Shown: positions 7,227 to 16,158 of the stretch, piece by piece | How positions within the stretch are numbered: position 1 is the first letter of the stretch | How the letters are laid out: each line of letters opens with the position of its first letter | NCBI GenBank assembly: GCA_001464965.1 | Contig: LNEJ01000028.1 | Span: 1 to 64,000 of the forward strand | From: Gammaproteobacteria bacterium Ga0074134 | GTDB taxonomy: Bacteria; Pseudomonadota; Gammaproteobacteria; Ga0077554; Ga007554 | Reading direction: 5' to 3' | DNA length: 64,000 bases | The notes under the pieces: model-generated | Told to the model about the DNA's origin: nothing | Database searches by the model: none | The model's input: only the letters and a program-made list of their open reading frames with translations | Made by a program: the position numbers and the translations under genes

Positions 7227-9999
7227 GCAAACACGCGATTTCCTTGTTGACCGATTCCACATATACGCGGACTGCGGAAGCGGATGTTAGCCCCGCTTCT
7301 GCTTTTATCGCTTTTTCCAGCCGTGCTACAGCGGCCCGCAATGCGGGGATCCCACACTGGCATGCCGATCCATGCAGCCGATGTGCATGTTCCAGGAGGT
7401 CTTCCATATTCCCGCTGGCATAGGCGTCATTGAGCCTGCTATGCTGTCTGGGCAAATCCTCCAGCAGCATGGCCAGCAGGTCTGCGGCAAGCGCTGCATC
7501 GCCTCCCGCCAGATGTAACCCCAAGGCCTCATCGAACACTATAGTATCGCTCGCCTGACTCATGTCCGTGGCGGACGCTGTTCCCGGTGGCGCGCGGCGC
7601 ACCCATTTTGCAATCATGCGCCACAACTGTTCTCCCTGAACCGGCTTGATCAGAAAATCGTCCATTCCTGCGTCGCCAATGTCACTGCGTTCTGTGATGA
7701 GGGCATCGGCGGTGAGGGCGATAATAGGGGTGCGTTGTTCCGCCGTTTCCCATGCCCGGATACGGGATGATGCCTCAATGCCATTCATCACAGGCATATG
7801 AATATCCATCAGAATGAGGTCGAAGCGTTGCGTGGTTGCCGCGTTGATGGCGTGCTGGCCGTCTTCGGCCTCGGTTGTCTGGGCGCCTTGTTGCCGTAAC
7901 AATGTGATAATGTATTTACGGTTGATTGGGTTATCATCCGCCACCAGTATCGAGAGGCCCTCAAACCGCTGTATGGGAGCCGCAGATGCTGGCAAGGAGA
8001 AAACATCTTCTTCGGCAGGTGTGTTACTGGTGACAAAAAACCGGCATAGCACCCGGTAGAGATCCTTTTGCCGGCACGGCTTGACCAGGCAGGCATCCGC
8101 GCCGCTGGCAGATAGGCGGCTCAGCGTATCTTGCCTGTTGTCGTTTACAAGTACGGCGACCTTGCAGTTGCAATCGGCCTTGATCGCTTTGATCACTGCG
8201 GAAAGCGAGTCTGTTTCGAGAGTATGCCGCGAGGCACCGAGTATCACTATCGGGTCGTGGATACCCCTGGCGGCAGCGTCGCGCAACATCGGATTCAGGG
8301 CCGATGGGTCTTCGGCCTCACTAACTGACATGCCCCACCCCGTCAGGGTGTGATAGACCGCCAACCGTGCCAGTGGATGTGGCTCATACAGTAATACCGT
8401 ATAGCCTGCTAACGGAGTGGCGGCGGGCTGGGCATCGCGTGGGGAGGCGAGCTTTTTTCCGCGCAAGGTGAACCAGAAGGTTGATCCCGTGCCGGGTTCG
8501 CTTTCCAGCCCGATTTCGCCACCCATCTGTTCGACCAATTTCTTGCAGATGGCAAGTCCAAGTCCTGTCCCGCCATATTTTCGTGTGTCCGAGGTGTCTA
8601 TCTGGGCGAAGGCTGAGAATAGCCGCTGTCTATGCTCTGGGGCGATGCCGATGCCGGTATCGGTGACGCTGATGCGCAGTACGGTCTGGTCCGCGTCTTC
8701 CTCTTCGAGCATGACGCGGACCACTACGCTGCCCTCATGGGTGAATTTTATGGCATTGTCCACCAGATTGGTGATGAGCTGTTTTACTCTTAAAGGATCG
8801 CCGCTATAGCGCGATGGTACGTCGGAATAGACAAGCGGCACCAGTTCCAGTCCCTTTTCATGGGCAATGGGCGCGAGCAAGGAGAGTACCTCGTCGAGGC
8901 ATTCACGCAGATCACAGGCGACATTTTGCAGTATCAGCTTACCTGATTCGATTTTTGATAAATCAAGAATGTCATTGATGATGGCAAGAAGATTTTCAGA
9001 GGATTTGCGGATAGTTTCGATGTAGTCACGCTGCTCCTCATCCAGCTTTGTTTTCAGGATAAGGTTTGTGAATCCGGCAATCGCATTCATCGGAGTGCGG
9101 ATTTCATGGCTCATGTTGGCAAGAAATTCGGATTTCACCTTGCTCGCTTCAAGCGCATTGTGTCGCGCGGTATCCAGCTCTGCGTTTTGCAGCTCCATCA
9201 TATCCAGTGTTCTTCGCAAATCCATCGTGGCTTGGGCTATTTTCCCTTGCAGGTCCTCTTGAGCGGCTTTAAGTGCGGAGGCTGTTGAATTGATGCCTGT
9301 TTCAAGGACGCGCAATTCGTCAGTGGATGTAGGTGAAACGTGAATTTCAAGATCGCCCTGTTCCAGTTGTTTCATCGCCCAGGTCACATTCATGATAGGC
9401 CGCGTAACACCTCGCGCCATGCGCAGTGCGATTAATGCGCTTATTGCCAGGCCTGCAAACATTATAAGCAGCGCGGTGGCAAATGCCTGATTTTGTCTTG
9501 CCACTGTGCTTGCCCGTGACAGTGCGATGGTGACATGCCCCAGTAGCTGGCGTTGCGCGCTTCCTGTTGTGTCTGCGTAGTCGTCGACGGTGATGCCTGC
9601 GAGAAGGATCGGCGAGCGGAATACCAGGAATTTTTTGTCAGCTGATAGTGTCGTGGCGGTGTTTGAACTCGTTTCCATAGGCGAGCCTGTGGGCGCTGGG
9701 GGCGAGCCTGATCTGGCCAGTGGCACACCCTGTGCATCGTCAATAACGGCCGAGACGACATCGGATTCCTTGGCCGCAGCATTCACCAGGTCGCGCAGAA
9801 TGTCATGGTTGCCGGAGAATACCGCGTATTCGCTGGCCTGGGTTAAATGTGTTGTTATGGCCTTGCCTCGATTCAGCAGCGTCTGCTCAAGGTCCGCGAT
9901 GCGCATGCTGGTAAAGTAGGCAGTGATTAGCAGGGCGATGATAGTGGCAGGCAGCAGCGCCAGAAGCAGGATTTTATTTTTGATGCTCCAGCGCTTCAT
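7207..9999 (-). CDS. BarA/GacS-type hybrid sensor histidine kinase
   Basis: Inner-membrane hybrid kinase of 930 aa with a multi-step phosphorelay. In order: TM1 (about 8-30), a periplasmic region (about 31-170), TM2 (about 172-194), HAMP, HisKA with MSHEIRTPMN (His298), HATPase with NLVDNAIKF and GGTGLGLAI, and a degenerate receiver at about 530-650 that has VILG where the phospho-acceptor Asp is expected. A true receiver follows (LILMDIHMP, Asp732), then a C-terminal HPt domain with HAHRLHGSA (His876). This is the BarA/GacS layout. It overlaps the upstream binding-protein gene by 4 nt and so is probably co-translated with it. Its 3' end overlaps the convergent dehydratase gene by 20 nt. The cognate response regulator (UvrY/GacA-like) is not in the window. 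Confidence 0.92.
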   Translation of the reverse strand: MKRWSIKNKILLLALLPATIIALLITAYFTSMRIADLEQTLLNRGKAITTHLTQASEYAVFSGNHDILRDLVNAAAKESDVVSAVIDDAQGVPLARSGSPPAPTGSPMETSSNTATTLSADKKFLVFRSPILLAGITVDDYADTTGSAQRQLLGHVTIALSRASTVARQNQAFATALLIMFAGLAISALIALRMARGVTRPIMNVTWAMKQLEQGDLEIHVSPTSTDELRVLETGINSTASALKAAQEDLQGKIAQATMDLRRTLDMMELQNAELDTARHNALEASKVKSEFLANMSHEIRTPMNAIAGFTNLILKTKLDEEQRDYIETIRKSSENLLAIINDILDLSKIESGKLILQNVACDLRECLDEVLSLLAPIAHEKGLELVPLVYSDVPSRYSGDPLRVKQLITNLVDNAIKFTHEGSVVVRVMLEEEDADQTVLRISVTDTGIGIAPEHRQRLFSAFAQIDTSDTRKYGGTGLGLAICKKLVEQMGGEIGLESEPGTGSTFWFTLRGKKLASPRDAQPAATPLAGYTVLLYEPHPLARLAVYHTLTGWGMSVSEAEDPSALNPMLRDAAARGIHDPIVILGASRHTLETDSLSAVIKAIKADCNCKVAVLVNDNRQDTLSRLSASGADACLVKPCRQKDLYRVLCRFFVTSNTPAEEDVFSLPASAAPIQRFEGLSILVADDNPINRKYIITLLRQQGAQTTEAEDGQHAINAATTQRFDLILMDIHMPVMNGIEASSRIRAWETAEQRTPIIALTADALITERSDIGDAGMDDFLIKPVQGEQLWRMIAKWVRRAPPGTASATDMSQASDTIVFDEALGLHLAGGDAALAADLLAMLLEDLPRQHSRLNDAYASGNMEDLLEHAHRLHGSACQCGIPALRAAVARLEKAIKAEAGLTSASAVRVYVESVNKEIACLLTSCRA

Positions 10000-10988
10000 A
10001 AGGATGGGTTGTCTGCTTGTTGCAAACGAAACAGGAGATCGTGCTCATCAGGCAGGCGCAGGCCCAGGGAGCGTGCTACCTGATAGTTGATGGTGATGCT
10101 GTAATTGTGCGGATACTGTGGTGCTGGTAGTTTCCAGCTTTTGGTGGCGGCCAGACGCAGCGCCTCCGCGACTTGCTGGCCGATCTGCGTGGGTGTGGAA
10201 TAAACTGCCATAAGCGCCCCTGCCCGGACATAGGCCTGTGAAAACCCGATGACGGGAATTTTTTGCCGGTAGGTTGTCAATAACAGATTCTGCACTGTGT
10301 AGCGGTTGAATATCAATGGATCAGGAATGGCCAGTATCATGTTACTTTCTGCCAGCACATCGTTGAGCGTTGTTATCAGCGAACTTTCGTTTCTTGCGGT
10401 GCGGCTGTAGAGGCGTAAACCTTCCTTTTCCGCAGCGTTTTCCATGCCTGGCAGAAGTGTTTGCGAGGCCGGACCCAGCACCACCCCCAGCCGCTTGTAC
10501 TGCGGCAGCGCCAGGCGCAACAGGGCGACCTGTCTTGGCAGCGGCTGATCAAGATAGATAGCGGATAAATCGCGCGCAGGATTAGCTTCAGTCCGCCGCC
10601 GCTGGGTGATGCCATCAAAATTTATTTTGGGGATAAGGGCGTGAAGCAATGGAGTTTTGGCGAGCGCCGGGCTATCCAATTGCGCAGTTTGCTGTGCGGC
10701 GGCTGTCCCCACTGTAACGATGAGATCAGCATCCAGAAAGTCCCGTTCTCGAACGCTATTGTTATCCAGTGATGCCAGAGGAACGACGCTGATACTGAAC
10801 CCGTTGTCAGGGTATCGCGCAAGCGCGGCTTTCATGCCCTCTATCAGTTCAGCGTGGGAATCATCCTGCGGGTTGGCGACTACAGTAATATTCGCTGCGG
10901 AGGCAATGGCCGGCGGCATGACGAACAGTAGAAGACCAAGCAGCAGGCGCGTTTTTCCAAGCACACAATTGATCACGAAACGAGACAT
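9996..10988 (-). CDS. Periplasmic ABC-type substrate-binding protein (ABC_sub_bind family)
   Basis: Predicted periplasmic binding protein of 330 aa. A signal peptide is clear: positive n-region, hydrophobic LLLGLLLFVMPP and an AIASA-AN cleavage site near residue 31. The rest resembles the ABC_sub_bind family: NITVVANPQ, ADLIVTVGTAAAQQ, KRLGVVLGPASQ and a C-terminal PTQIGQQVAEAL region that often lines the ligand cleft. No ATPase or permease gene is nearby. Instead the gene sits between a TonB-dependent receptor and a hybrid kinase, overlapping the kinase by 4 nt. The likely role, by inference from position, is to present a ligand to the kinase rather than to a transporter. The ligand is unknown. 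Confidence 0.85.
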   Translation of the reverse strand: MSRFVINCVLGKTRLLLGLLLFVMPPAIASAANITVVANPQDDSHAELIEGMKAALARYPDNGFSISVVPLASLDNNSVRERDFLDADLIVTVGTAAAQQTAQLDSPALAKTPLLHALIPKINFDGITQRRRTEANPARDLSAIYLDQPLPRQVALLRLALPQYKRLGVVLGPASQTLLPGMENAAEKEGLRLYSRTARNESSLITTLNDVLAESNMILAIPDPLIFNRYTVQNLLLTTYRQKIPVIGFSQAYVRAGALMAVYSTPTQIGQQVAEALRLAATKSWKLPAPQYPHNYSITINYQVARSLGLRLPDEHDLLFRLQQADNPSL

Positions 10989-11028
10989 TTCTCTTGCTTC
11001 AGTTCATGGTCACATTCAGGCGCGGCGA

Positions 11029-13023
11029 TCATTGCAGGTCTAAGGTCAGTGTTGCATACCAGCGTGAGTCAAAGATATTCTGATACCGGTATTCCTGATA
11101 GCCGTTCAGAACATTCTGGGCCACCACCGCAAATTCACCGCCACGGAATGGGCGTGCAAGGCGCAGGTCGAGCCGCTTCATTGCGCCGGCACCCTCTGCT
11201 GTAACCATACCTATGTAATAGACCTTGTCGGTTTGATAGTACCCAAGGCTGCCGCGCAAATTGCCCGGTAAATTTTGCATGGCCAGCAGGCTGAACGAGT
11301 TGGCGGGGGCCGTCGTTGAGTAGCGAATCCAGTAGTCGCTACTGTTGATATCGGTATAGGCATAACTCAATATTACTTGCGTGCTTTTTTGCGGTTGGTA
11401 TTTGATCTGGGTTTCCGCGCCACGGATGCTGGCGTTGTCGCCATTCAGGAATTGCCGGGTCTTCCCATCAATATTGTCGCCAGGATAAGGCACCTGGCCC
11501 GCGCTGATAAGGCTCTTTATTTCATCCTGAAAAATCTTGATGTCCAGAGAAAGATACGCCGCTGGGAAGTTGCCGAGATAACCCAGTTCGCGCGAGACAA
11601 TAGTTTCTGGCATCAGTGCCTTGTTGCCCAGGTAGAGGTGATTTAGCAAAGGGCCGAAGCTTGCTTTATAGTTGGCGCGGTCTTCGTAGATCACTGGGGT
11701 ACGCAGCGCTTTTGAAACGCTGGCGCGCAACGAATGGTGTTCGTTGATCAGGTAGTTCAACGCCAGGCGAGGTGCAATATCCGTGTTGGTAATGTCGTTT
11801 TTCTCCAGCATCGCTCCCATGTTCAAGAGCCATGCCGGTGTGATGCGCCATTCGCCATTGACGAACAGTCGATGTAACCTATGATTAAGCGCTTGCGTGG
11901 TCCCCAGAAACGTGGGTGAAGTGACCTGGTCGACGCGGGTGCTCGCGCCCCATACGAAACGCCAATCTTCAAAGGGGCTCAGGTTGTGTTGCAGCTCCAG
12001 TTCGTAACGCTGCGCTGTCACGTCCTCGTTCATGGGGTATTGCGCGCCACCAATGATTTTCAGAGGTGGTGTGAGCCATGCCTCGCTGGCCTTATGGTAA
12101 TTGTGAAAGAATTGAATGCTGATTTCCTGGCCGGCATTCATGCTGCGCTGCCAGCGGAGCTGTTCATAGCGGCTGTTTACGGTTCTTGTGTGTTCGTTAT
12201 TGGTGGGCGTTGGGTTGTCCTGCGTCGGCGGCTCACCCATGCCGCGCGGGCCGGTGTTGAGTCCGAATTGAAACATGATGGTGTCATTCGTGTTGGGACG
12301 GTAATCGGTACGCAGTGTGGCCAGAGAAACACGTTTACTGTCGTTGCGGTTGTCGAAGCCATTATCTTCGCGGTGGCCGACGGTGAAACGGTAGTCGAGG
12401 TTGCCGTTTGTGCCGCCATGGCGCAGAAAGCCTTCCGCCACGCCTTTTGATCCCGCTATCGCCTTGATGCGTGTGCCTGCATCCTGTGAGGCGTGGCGCG
12501 TGATGATGTTGATAACTCCCTGAAAGGCATTGGCGCCATAACTCGCCATGTTCGGGCCGCGTATCACCTCGATGCGCTCGATATCGTCCAGCGCCAGCGG
12601 CAGGTCACTCCATTGCACGCCGCCGAAGGCGGGGGTATATACCGAGCGGCCGTCGATCAGGACTTGCAGGCGCCTTGCAAAGGTATCCGCCAGTCCATGG
12701 TAGGTCACGGTTTGCCAGTGGCCGCTCGCATACCCTACCTGAAAGCCCGGCACCAGTCTGAAGAGGTCGGCCAGCTCGCGCGCTCCCGAGGCGCTGATCA
12801 TGTCGCGGTCGATGACCGTTGTTGCGGCGGGTGCCTCAGCCGGGGGTTGAGAGAGGCGCGATGCGGAGAGTATGACAGGCATTTTTCCAAGAAAATCCTC
12901 ATCCGAGAGCCATTTTGTTGCGGTTTCCTTGCCATTCCCCGCATGTGCTTTGCCTGTTATTAACAGCATTATTTCCGCACACGCGAGTACGGCCATTTTT
13001 AGGGCACGGGTGTTTTTAGACAT
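11029..13023 (-). CDS. TonB-dependent outer-membrane receptor
   Basis: Outer-membrane 22-stranded receptor of 664 aa with an N-terminal signal peptide, then a plug domain (about residues 50-165: TTVIDRDMISASGARELADLFRLVPG, VLIDGRSVYTP, IERIEVIRGPNMASYGANAFQGVINIIT). The rest is the beta-barrel, ending in an aromatic-rich region with the final strand WYATLTLDLQ. The plug style is that of the BtuB/ferric-siderophore/vitamin group, but no substrate signature is clear. It is the first gene of a minus-strand cluster with the binding protein (40 nt downstream) and the hybrid kinase. There is no energising tonB-exbBD in the window. Possible roles are nutrient uptake or ligand delivery for sensing. 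Confidence 0.92.
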   Translation of the reverse strand: MSKNTRALKMAVLACAEIMLLITGKAHAGNGKETATKWLSDEDFLGKMPVILSASRLSQPPAEAPAATTVIDRDMISASGARELADLFRLVPGFQVGYASGHWQTVTYHGLADTFARRLQVLIDGRSVYTPAFGGVQWSDLPLALDDIERIEVIRGPNMASYGANAFQGVINIITRHASQDAGTRIKAIAGSKGVAEGFLRHGGTNGNLDYRFTVGHREDNGFDNRNDSKRVSLATLRTDYRPNTNDTIMFQFGLNTGPRGMGEPPTQDNPTPTNNEHTRTVNSRYEQLRWQRSMNAGQEISIQFFHNYHKASEAWLTPPLKIIGGAQYPMNEDVTAQRYELELQHNLSPFEDWRFVWGASTRVDQVTSPTFLGTTQALNHRLHRLFVNGEWRITPAWLLNMGAMLEKNDITNTDIAPRLALNYLINEHHSLRASVSKALRTPVIYEDRANYKASFGPLLNHLYLGNKALMPETIVSRELGYLGNFPAAYLSLDIKIFQDEIKSLISAGQVPYPGDNIDGKTRQFLNGDNASIRGAETQIKYQPQKSTQVILSYAYTDINSSDYWIRYSTTAPANSFSLLAMQNLPGNLRGSLGYYQTDKVYYIGMVTAEGAGAMKRLDLRLARPFRGGEFAVVAQNVLNGYQEYRYQNIFDSRWYATLTLDLQ

Positions 13024-13164
13024 AGCAAGGTATTCCGGGATTAAAATGTATTTTTCGAGGGGCGTCAGTCAGGGGATAACCACGTATGCTGTAAGAGAAT
13101 AACTACGGGCTTTATTCTAAAGAAAAGGGCGTTTGTCTGCAAAAATTGAGATAAAATTAATATT

Positions 13165-14055
13165 ATGAATTTCCCAACACTTGAAACATTTGCAGGCAAC
13201 ACGCCGCTGGTCAGGTTGCAGCGTTTGCCGGGCGCGACCAGCAACGCCGTGCTGGTGAAGCTGGAGGGTAACAATCCCGCCGGTTCAGTGAAAGACCGGG
13301 CCGCTCTTAGCATGATACGTCATGCCGAGGCGCGCGGTGAGATTATGCCTGGCGATACCCTGATCGAGGCCACCAGCGGCAATACCGGCATCGCCCTGGC
13401 GATGGCCGCCGCCATCAAGGGTTATCGTATGCTGCTGATCATGCCAGAACACATGAGTGTGGAGCGTCGCGCGGTGATGAAGGCCTTTGGCGCGGAGCTG
13501 GTGCTTGTCCCGCGCGAAGGAGGGATGGAAGCGGCCCGTGATTTGGCGGTGCACATGGAGCAGGCGGGGCAGGGTAAGCGGCTCGATCAGTTCGCTAACC
13601 TGGATAATCCTTTGGCTCATTACGAAAGTACCGGCCCGGAGATCTGGCGCGACACCGGCGGCAAGATCACCCACTTTGTCAGCGCCATGGGCACCACCGG
13701 TACCATCATGGGCGTATCGCGCTATCTCAAGGAACAAAACCCCGCCATTCAGATTGTCGGCGTACACCCGGAAGAGGGTGCCAGTATTCCGGGCATCCGC
13801 CGTTGGCCCAAGGAATATCTGCCGAGGATTTATGACGCTTCTCGTGTGGATCGTGTCATGGAAGTGGGGCAGATGGAGGCGGAGGAAACTACGCGGCTGC
13901 TTGCGGCGCGCGAGGGGATTTTTGCGGGTATTTCCTCCGGCGGCGCACTATACGCCGCCTTGCGTCTGTCACAAGAAGTGGAGAACGCCGTGATCGTCAG
14001 CATTGCCTGCGACCGGGGTGACCGCTATTTGTCTACCGGGGTATTTCCTGAGTGA
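13165..14055 (+). CDS. cysM: Cysteine synthase B
   Basis: PLP enzyme that makes cysteine from O-acetylserine and sulfide or thiosulfate. The 296-aa product begins MNFPTLETFAGNTPLVRLQRL, typical of CysM. The PLP Lys lies in NPAGSVKDRAAL, the substrate loop is EATSGNTGIALA, and the phosphate-binding glycine loop is GTTGTIMG. No Shine-Dalgarno is seen before the ATG; the preceding bases are AT-rich with a TAAAAT at 13152-13157, so a very short leader is possible. The stop overlaps the GTG of the next gene (GTGA). Confidence 0.95.
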   Translation: MNFPTLETFAGNTPLVRLQRLPGATSNAVLVKLEGNNPAGSVKDRAALSMIRHAEARGEIMPGDTLIEATSGNTGIALAMAAAIKGYRMLLIMPEHMSVERRAVMKAFGAELVLVPREGGMEAARDLAVHMEQAGQGKRLDQFANLDNPLAHYESTGPEIWRDTGGKITHFVSAMGTTGTIMGVSRYLKEQNPAIQIVGVHPEEGASIPGIRRWPKEYLPRIYDASRVDRVMEVGQMEAEETTRLLAAREGIFAGISSGGALYAALRLSQEVENAVIVSIACDRGDRYLSTGVFPE

Positions 14056-14825
14056 ATGTATTTGTCTTTGATATTGAAACGGTGCCTGATGTCGAGGCAG
14101 GCCGACGGCTCCATGCGCTGGAGGGGCTGAGCGACAAGGACGTTGCTGAAGTGATGTATCATCTGCGCCGCCAGGAGACGGGTGGTTCGGATTTCCTGCG
14201 CCTGCACCTGCAAAAGATCGTTGCAATCTCCGCAGTGCTGCGCACCCGCGATACCGTTAAGGTATGGTCGCTGGGTGAGCCTGATGCGCCCGAACAGGAA
14301 TTGATCCAGCGTTTCTTCGACGGCATCGACAGGTTCACACCCACACTGGTGACATGGAATGGCGGCGCTTTTGATCTGCCTGTGTTGCATTATCGCGCCT
14401 TGCTGCACGGCATCGCCGCACCGCGTTACTGGGATACCGGAGATGATAATCGCGAGTTTCGCTGGAACAATTACCTGAACCGCTATCATGACCGGCATAC
14501 CGATCTGATGGACGTGCTGTCGGGTTTTCAGGCGCGGGCCACCGCACCGCTGGACGATATCGCCATGCTGTTGGGCTTTCCCGGCAAGATGGGCATGCAC
14601 GGCGCCCAGGTGTGGGACAGCTACCAGCGCGGCGATATCATCGGAATCCGCAACTATTGCGAGACGGATGTGCTCAATACCTACCTTGTCTATTTGCGCT
14701 TTGAATTGATCAGGGGGCGCCTTACTGCCGATTCCTACGCTGGGGAATGCCAGCGTTTGCGCGATGCACTGATCAAAGAGAACAAGACCCACCTCAATGA
14801 GTTTCTGCAGGCGTGGCGGCACTAG
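14052..14825 (+). CDS. DEDD-type 3'-5' exonuclease, PolB-like
   Basis: Predicted DnaQ-fold 3'-5' exonuclease of 257 aa, similar to the exonuclease domain of family B DNA polymerases but without a polymerase part. Exo I is FDIETVPD. Exo II is TWNGGAFDLPVL. The Exo III region is NYCETDVLNTYLVYLRF, where an Asp and a Tyr fit a DEDDy arrangement. HTDLMDVLSGFQ lies between them. The GTG start overlaps the cysM stop, indicating translational coupling. The physiological substrate in this family is not established. Confidence 0.88.
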   Translation: MNVFVFDIETVPDVEAGRRLHALEGLSDKDVAEVMYHLRRQETGGSDFLRLHLQKIVAISAVLRTRDTVKVWSLGEPDAPEQELIQRFFDGIDRFTPTLVTWNGGAFDLPVLHYRALLHGIAAPRYWDTGDDNREFRWNNYLNRYHDRHTDLMDVLSGFQARATAPLDDIAMLLGFPGKMGMHGAQVWDSYQRGDIIGIRNYCETDVLNTYLVYLRFELIRGRLTADSYAGECQRLRDALIKENKTHLNEFLQAWRH

Positions 14826-14835
14826 TTTTCTAAGC

Positions 14836-16158
14836 ATGACAAGACGCAATCTCAAAAAAATGCCGGTCGAAACGGCGCGGGCCGATGTTGAATCCCTGGC
14901 ACAGGACGCCCGTGGCGTGGCTCACATTGGCGGCAAGGCGGTGTTTATCGAAGGTGCGCTGCCGGGTGAGGAGGTGATGTTTACCTATACCGCCCAGCGT
15001 CGGCGTTATGATGAAGGCCAGGCGGTACGTATACTCAAGGCCTCACCGCACCGTGTCGAGCCGCGCTGTCCGCATTTCAATGTGTGTGGCGGCTGCAGCC
15101 TGCAACACATGGCGGTCGAGGCGCAGATTCTCGCCAAGCAACAGGTGATGCTCGACAGTCTCGCGCACATCGGCAAGGTAGCCCCTGAATCCCTGCTGCC
15201 CCCACTCACCGGGCGGCACTGGGGATACCGGCGCAAGGCGCGGCTGAGTGCGAAATACGTGATAAAAAAACAGGCAATGCTGGTGGGCTTCCGCGAAAAA
15301 CGCAGCAACCTGCTCGCCGATTTGACGCGCTGTGATGTGCTTGATCCCTCCGTGGGTGAGCGCATTATGGAGCTGCGGGCGTTGCTCGATGGCATGGACG
15401 CGCGTGACTGCATACCACAGATTGAGATTGCAGTAGGTGATCACCATACTGCCTTGGTGTTCCGCACGCTTGCCGATCTTGATGGCGACGATCAGGCCAG
15501 GCTGCGCGGGTTTGGCGAGCATCACGGTTTTCAGATCTATCTGCAACCGGGCGGGCCGGAGGCAGTGACACTGCTATGGCCGGAGTCCGCCACACTTAGC
15601 TACCGCCTGCCGGATTACGATCTCGAGCTGTTTTTCTTGCCCACCGATTTCACCCAGGTGAATGCCGGACTCAACCGCACGATGATCAATCGTGCGCTGG
15701 AGCTATTGGACCCGCAGCCCGGCGACCGGATACTCGATCTGTTTTGTGGCTTGGGCAATTTCACGCTGCCGCTGGCGCGGCACGCGGGCAGCGTGGTGGG
15801 CGTGGAGGGGAGTGAGGAACTGGTGCAACGCGCGCGCGGCAATGCGCAGCGCAACAACATCACCAATGTTGAGTTCCATGCCGCTGATTTGAATCTTGCC
15901 GTGGACTATTCATGGGTCGGCCTCGGTTTTGACAAGATCCTGCTCGACCCGCCCCGCACGGGTGCCTTCGAGGCTGTCAAACACCTGCCTGCCTTTGGCG
16001 CCTCGCGCATGGTGTATGTCTCATGCAACCCTGCCACTTTGGCGCGTGACGCCGCCGAACTGGTACACCATCATGGTTACCGTCTGGTCAGCGCAGGTGT
16101 CATGGATATGTTCCCGCATACTACGCACGTGGAATCCATCGCATTATTCGAGCGGTGA
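14836..16158 (+). CDS. rlmD: 23S rRNA (uracil-1939-C5)-methyltransferase RlmD
   Basis: SAM-dependent methyltransferase that modifies U1939 of 23S rRNA. The 440-aa product has an N-terminal TRAM domain and a [4Fe-4S] cysteine set (CPHFNVCGGCSLQHM plus a later CDVLDPS). The SAM site is DLFCGLGNFTLPLA, the DPPRTGA motif follows, and the catalytic Cys is in YVSCNPATLARD. ATG 14836 is chosen over an in-frame start at 14797, which would overlap the exonuclease gene; MTRRNLKK is a normal basic N-terminus. The 3' end overlaps the convergent dehydrogenase by 15 nt. Confidence 0.95.
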   Translation: MTRRNLKKMPVETARADVESLAQDARGVAHIGGKAVFIEGALPGEEVMFTYTAQRRRYDEGQAVRILKASPHRVEPRCPHFNVCGGCSLQHMAVEAQILAKQQVMLDSLAHIGKVAPESLLPPLTGRHWGYRRKARLSAKYVIKKQAMLVGFREKRSNLLADLTRCDVLDPSVGERIMELRALLDGMDARDCIPQIEIAVGDHHTALVFRTLADLDGDDQARLRGFGEHHGFQIYLQPGGPEAVTLLWPESATLSYRLPDYDLELFFLPTDFTQVNAGLNRTMINRALELLDPQPGDRILDLFCGLGNFTLPLARHAGSVVGVEGSEELVQRARGNAQRNNITNVEFHAADLNLAVDYSWVGLGFDKILLDPPRTGAFEAVKHLPAFGASRMVYVSCNPATLARDAAELVHHHGYRLVSAGVMDMFPHTTHVESIALFER

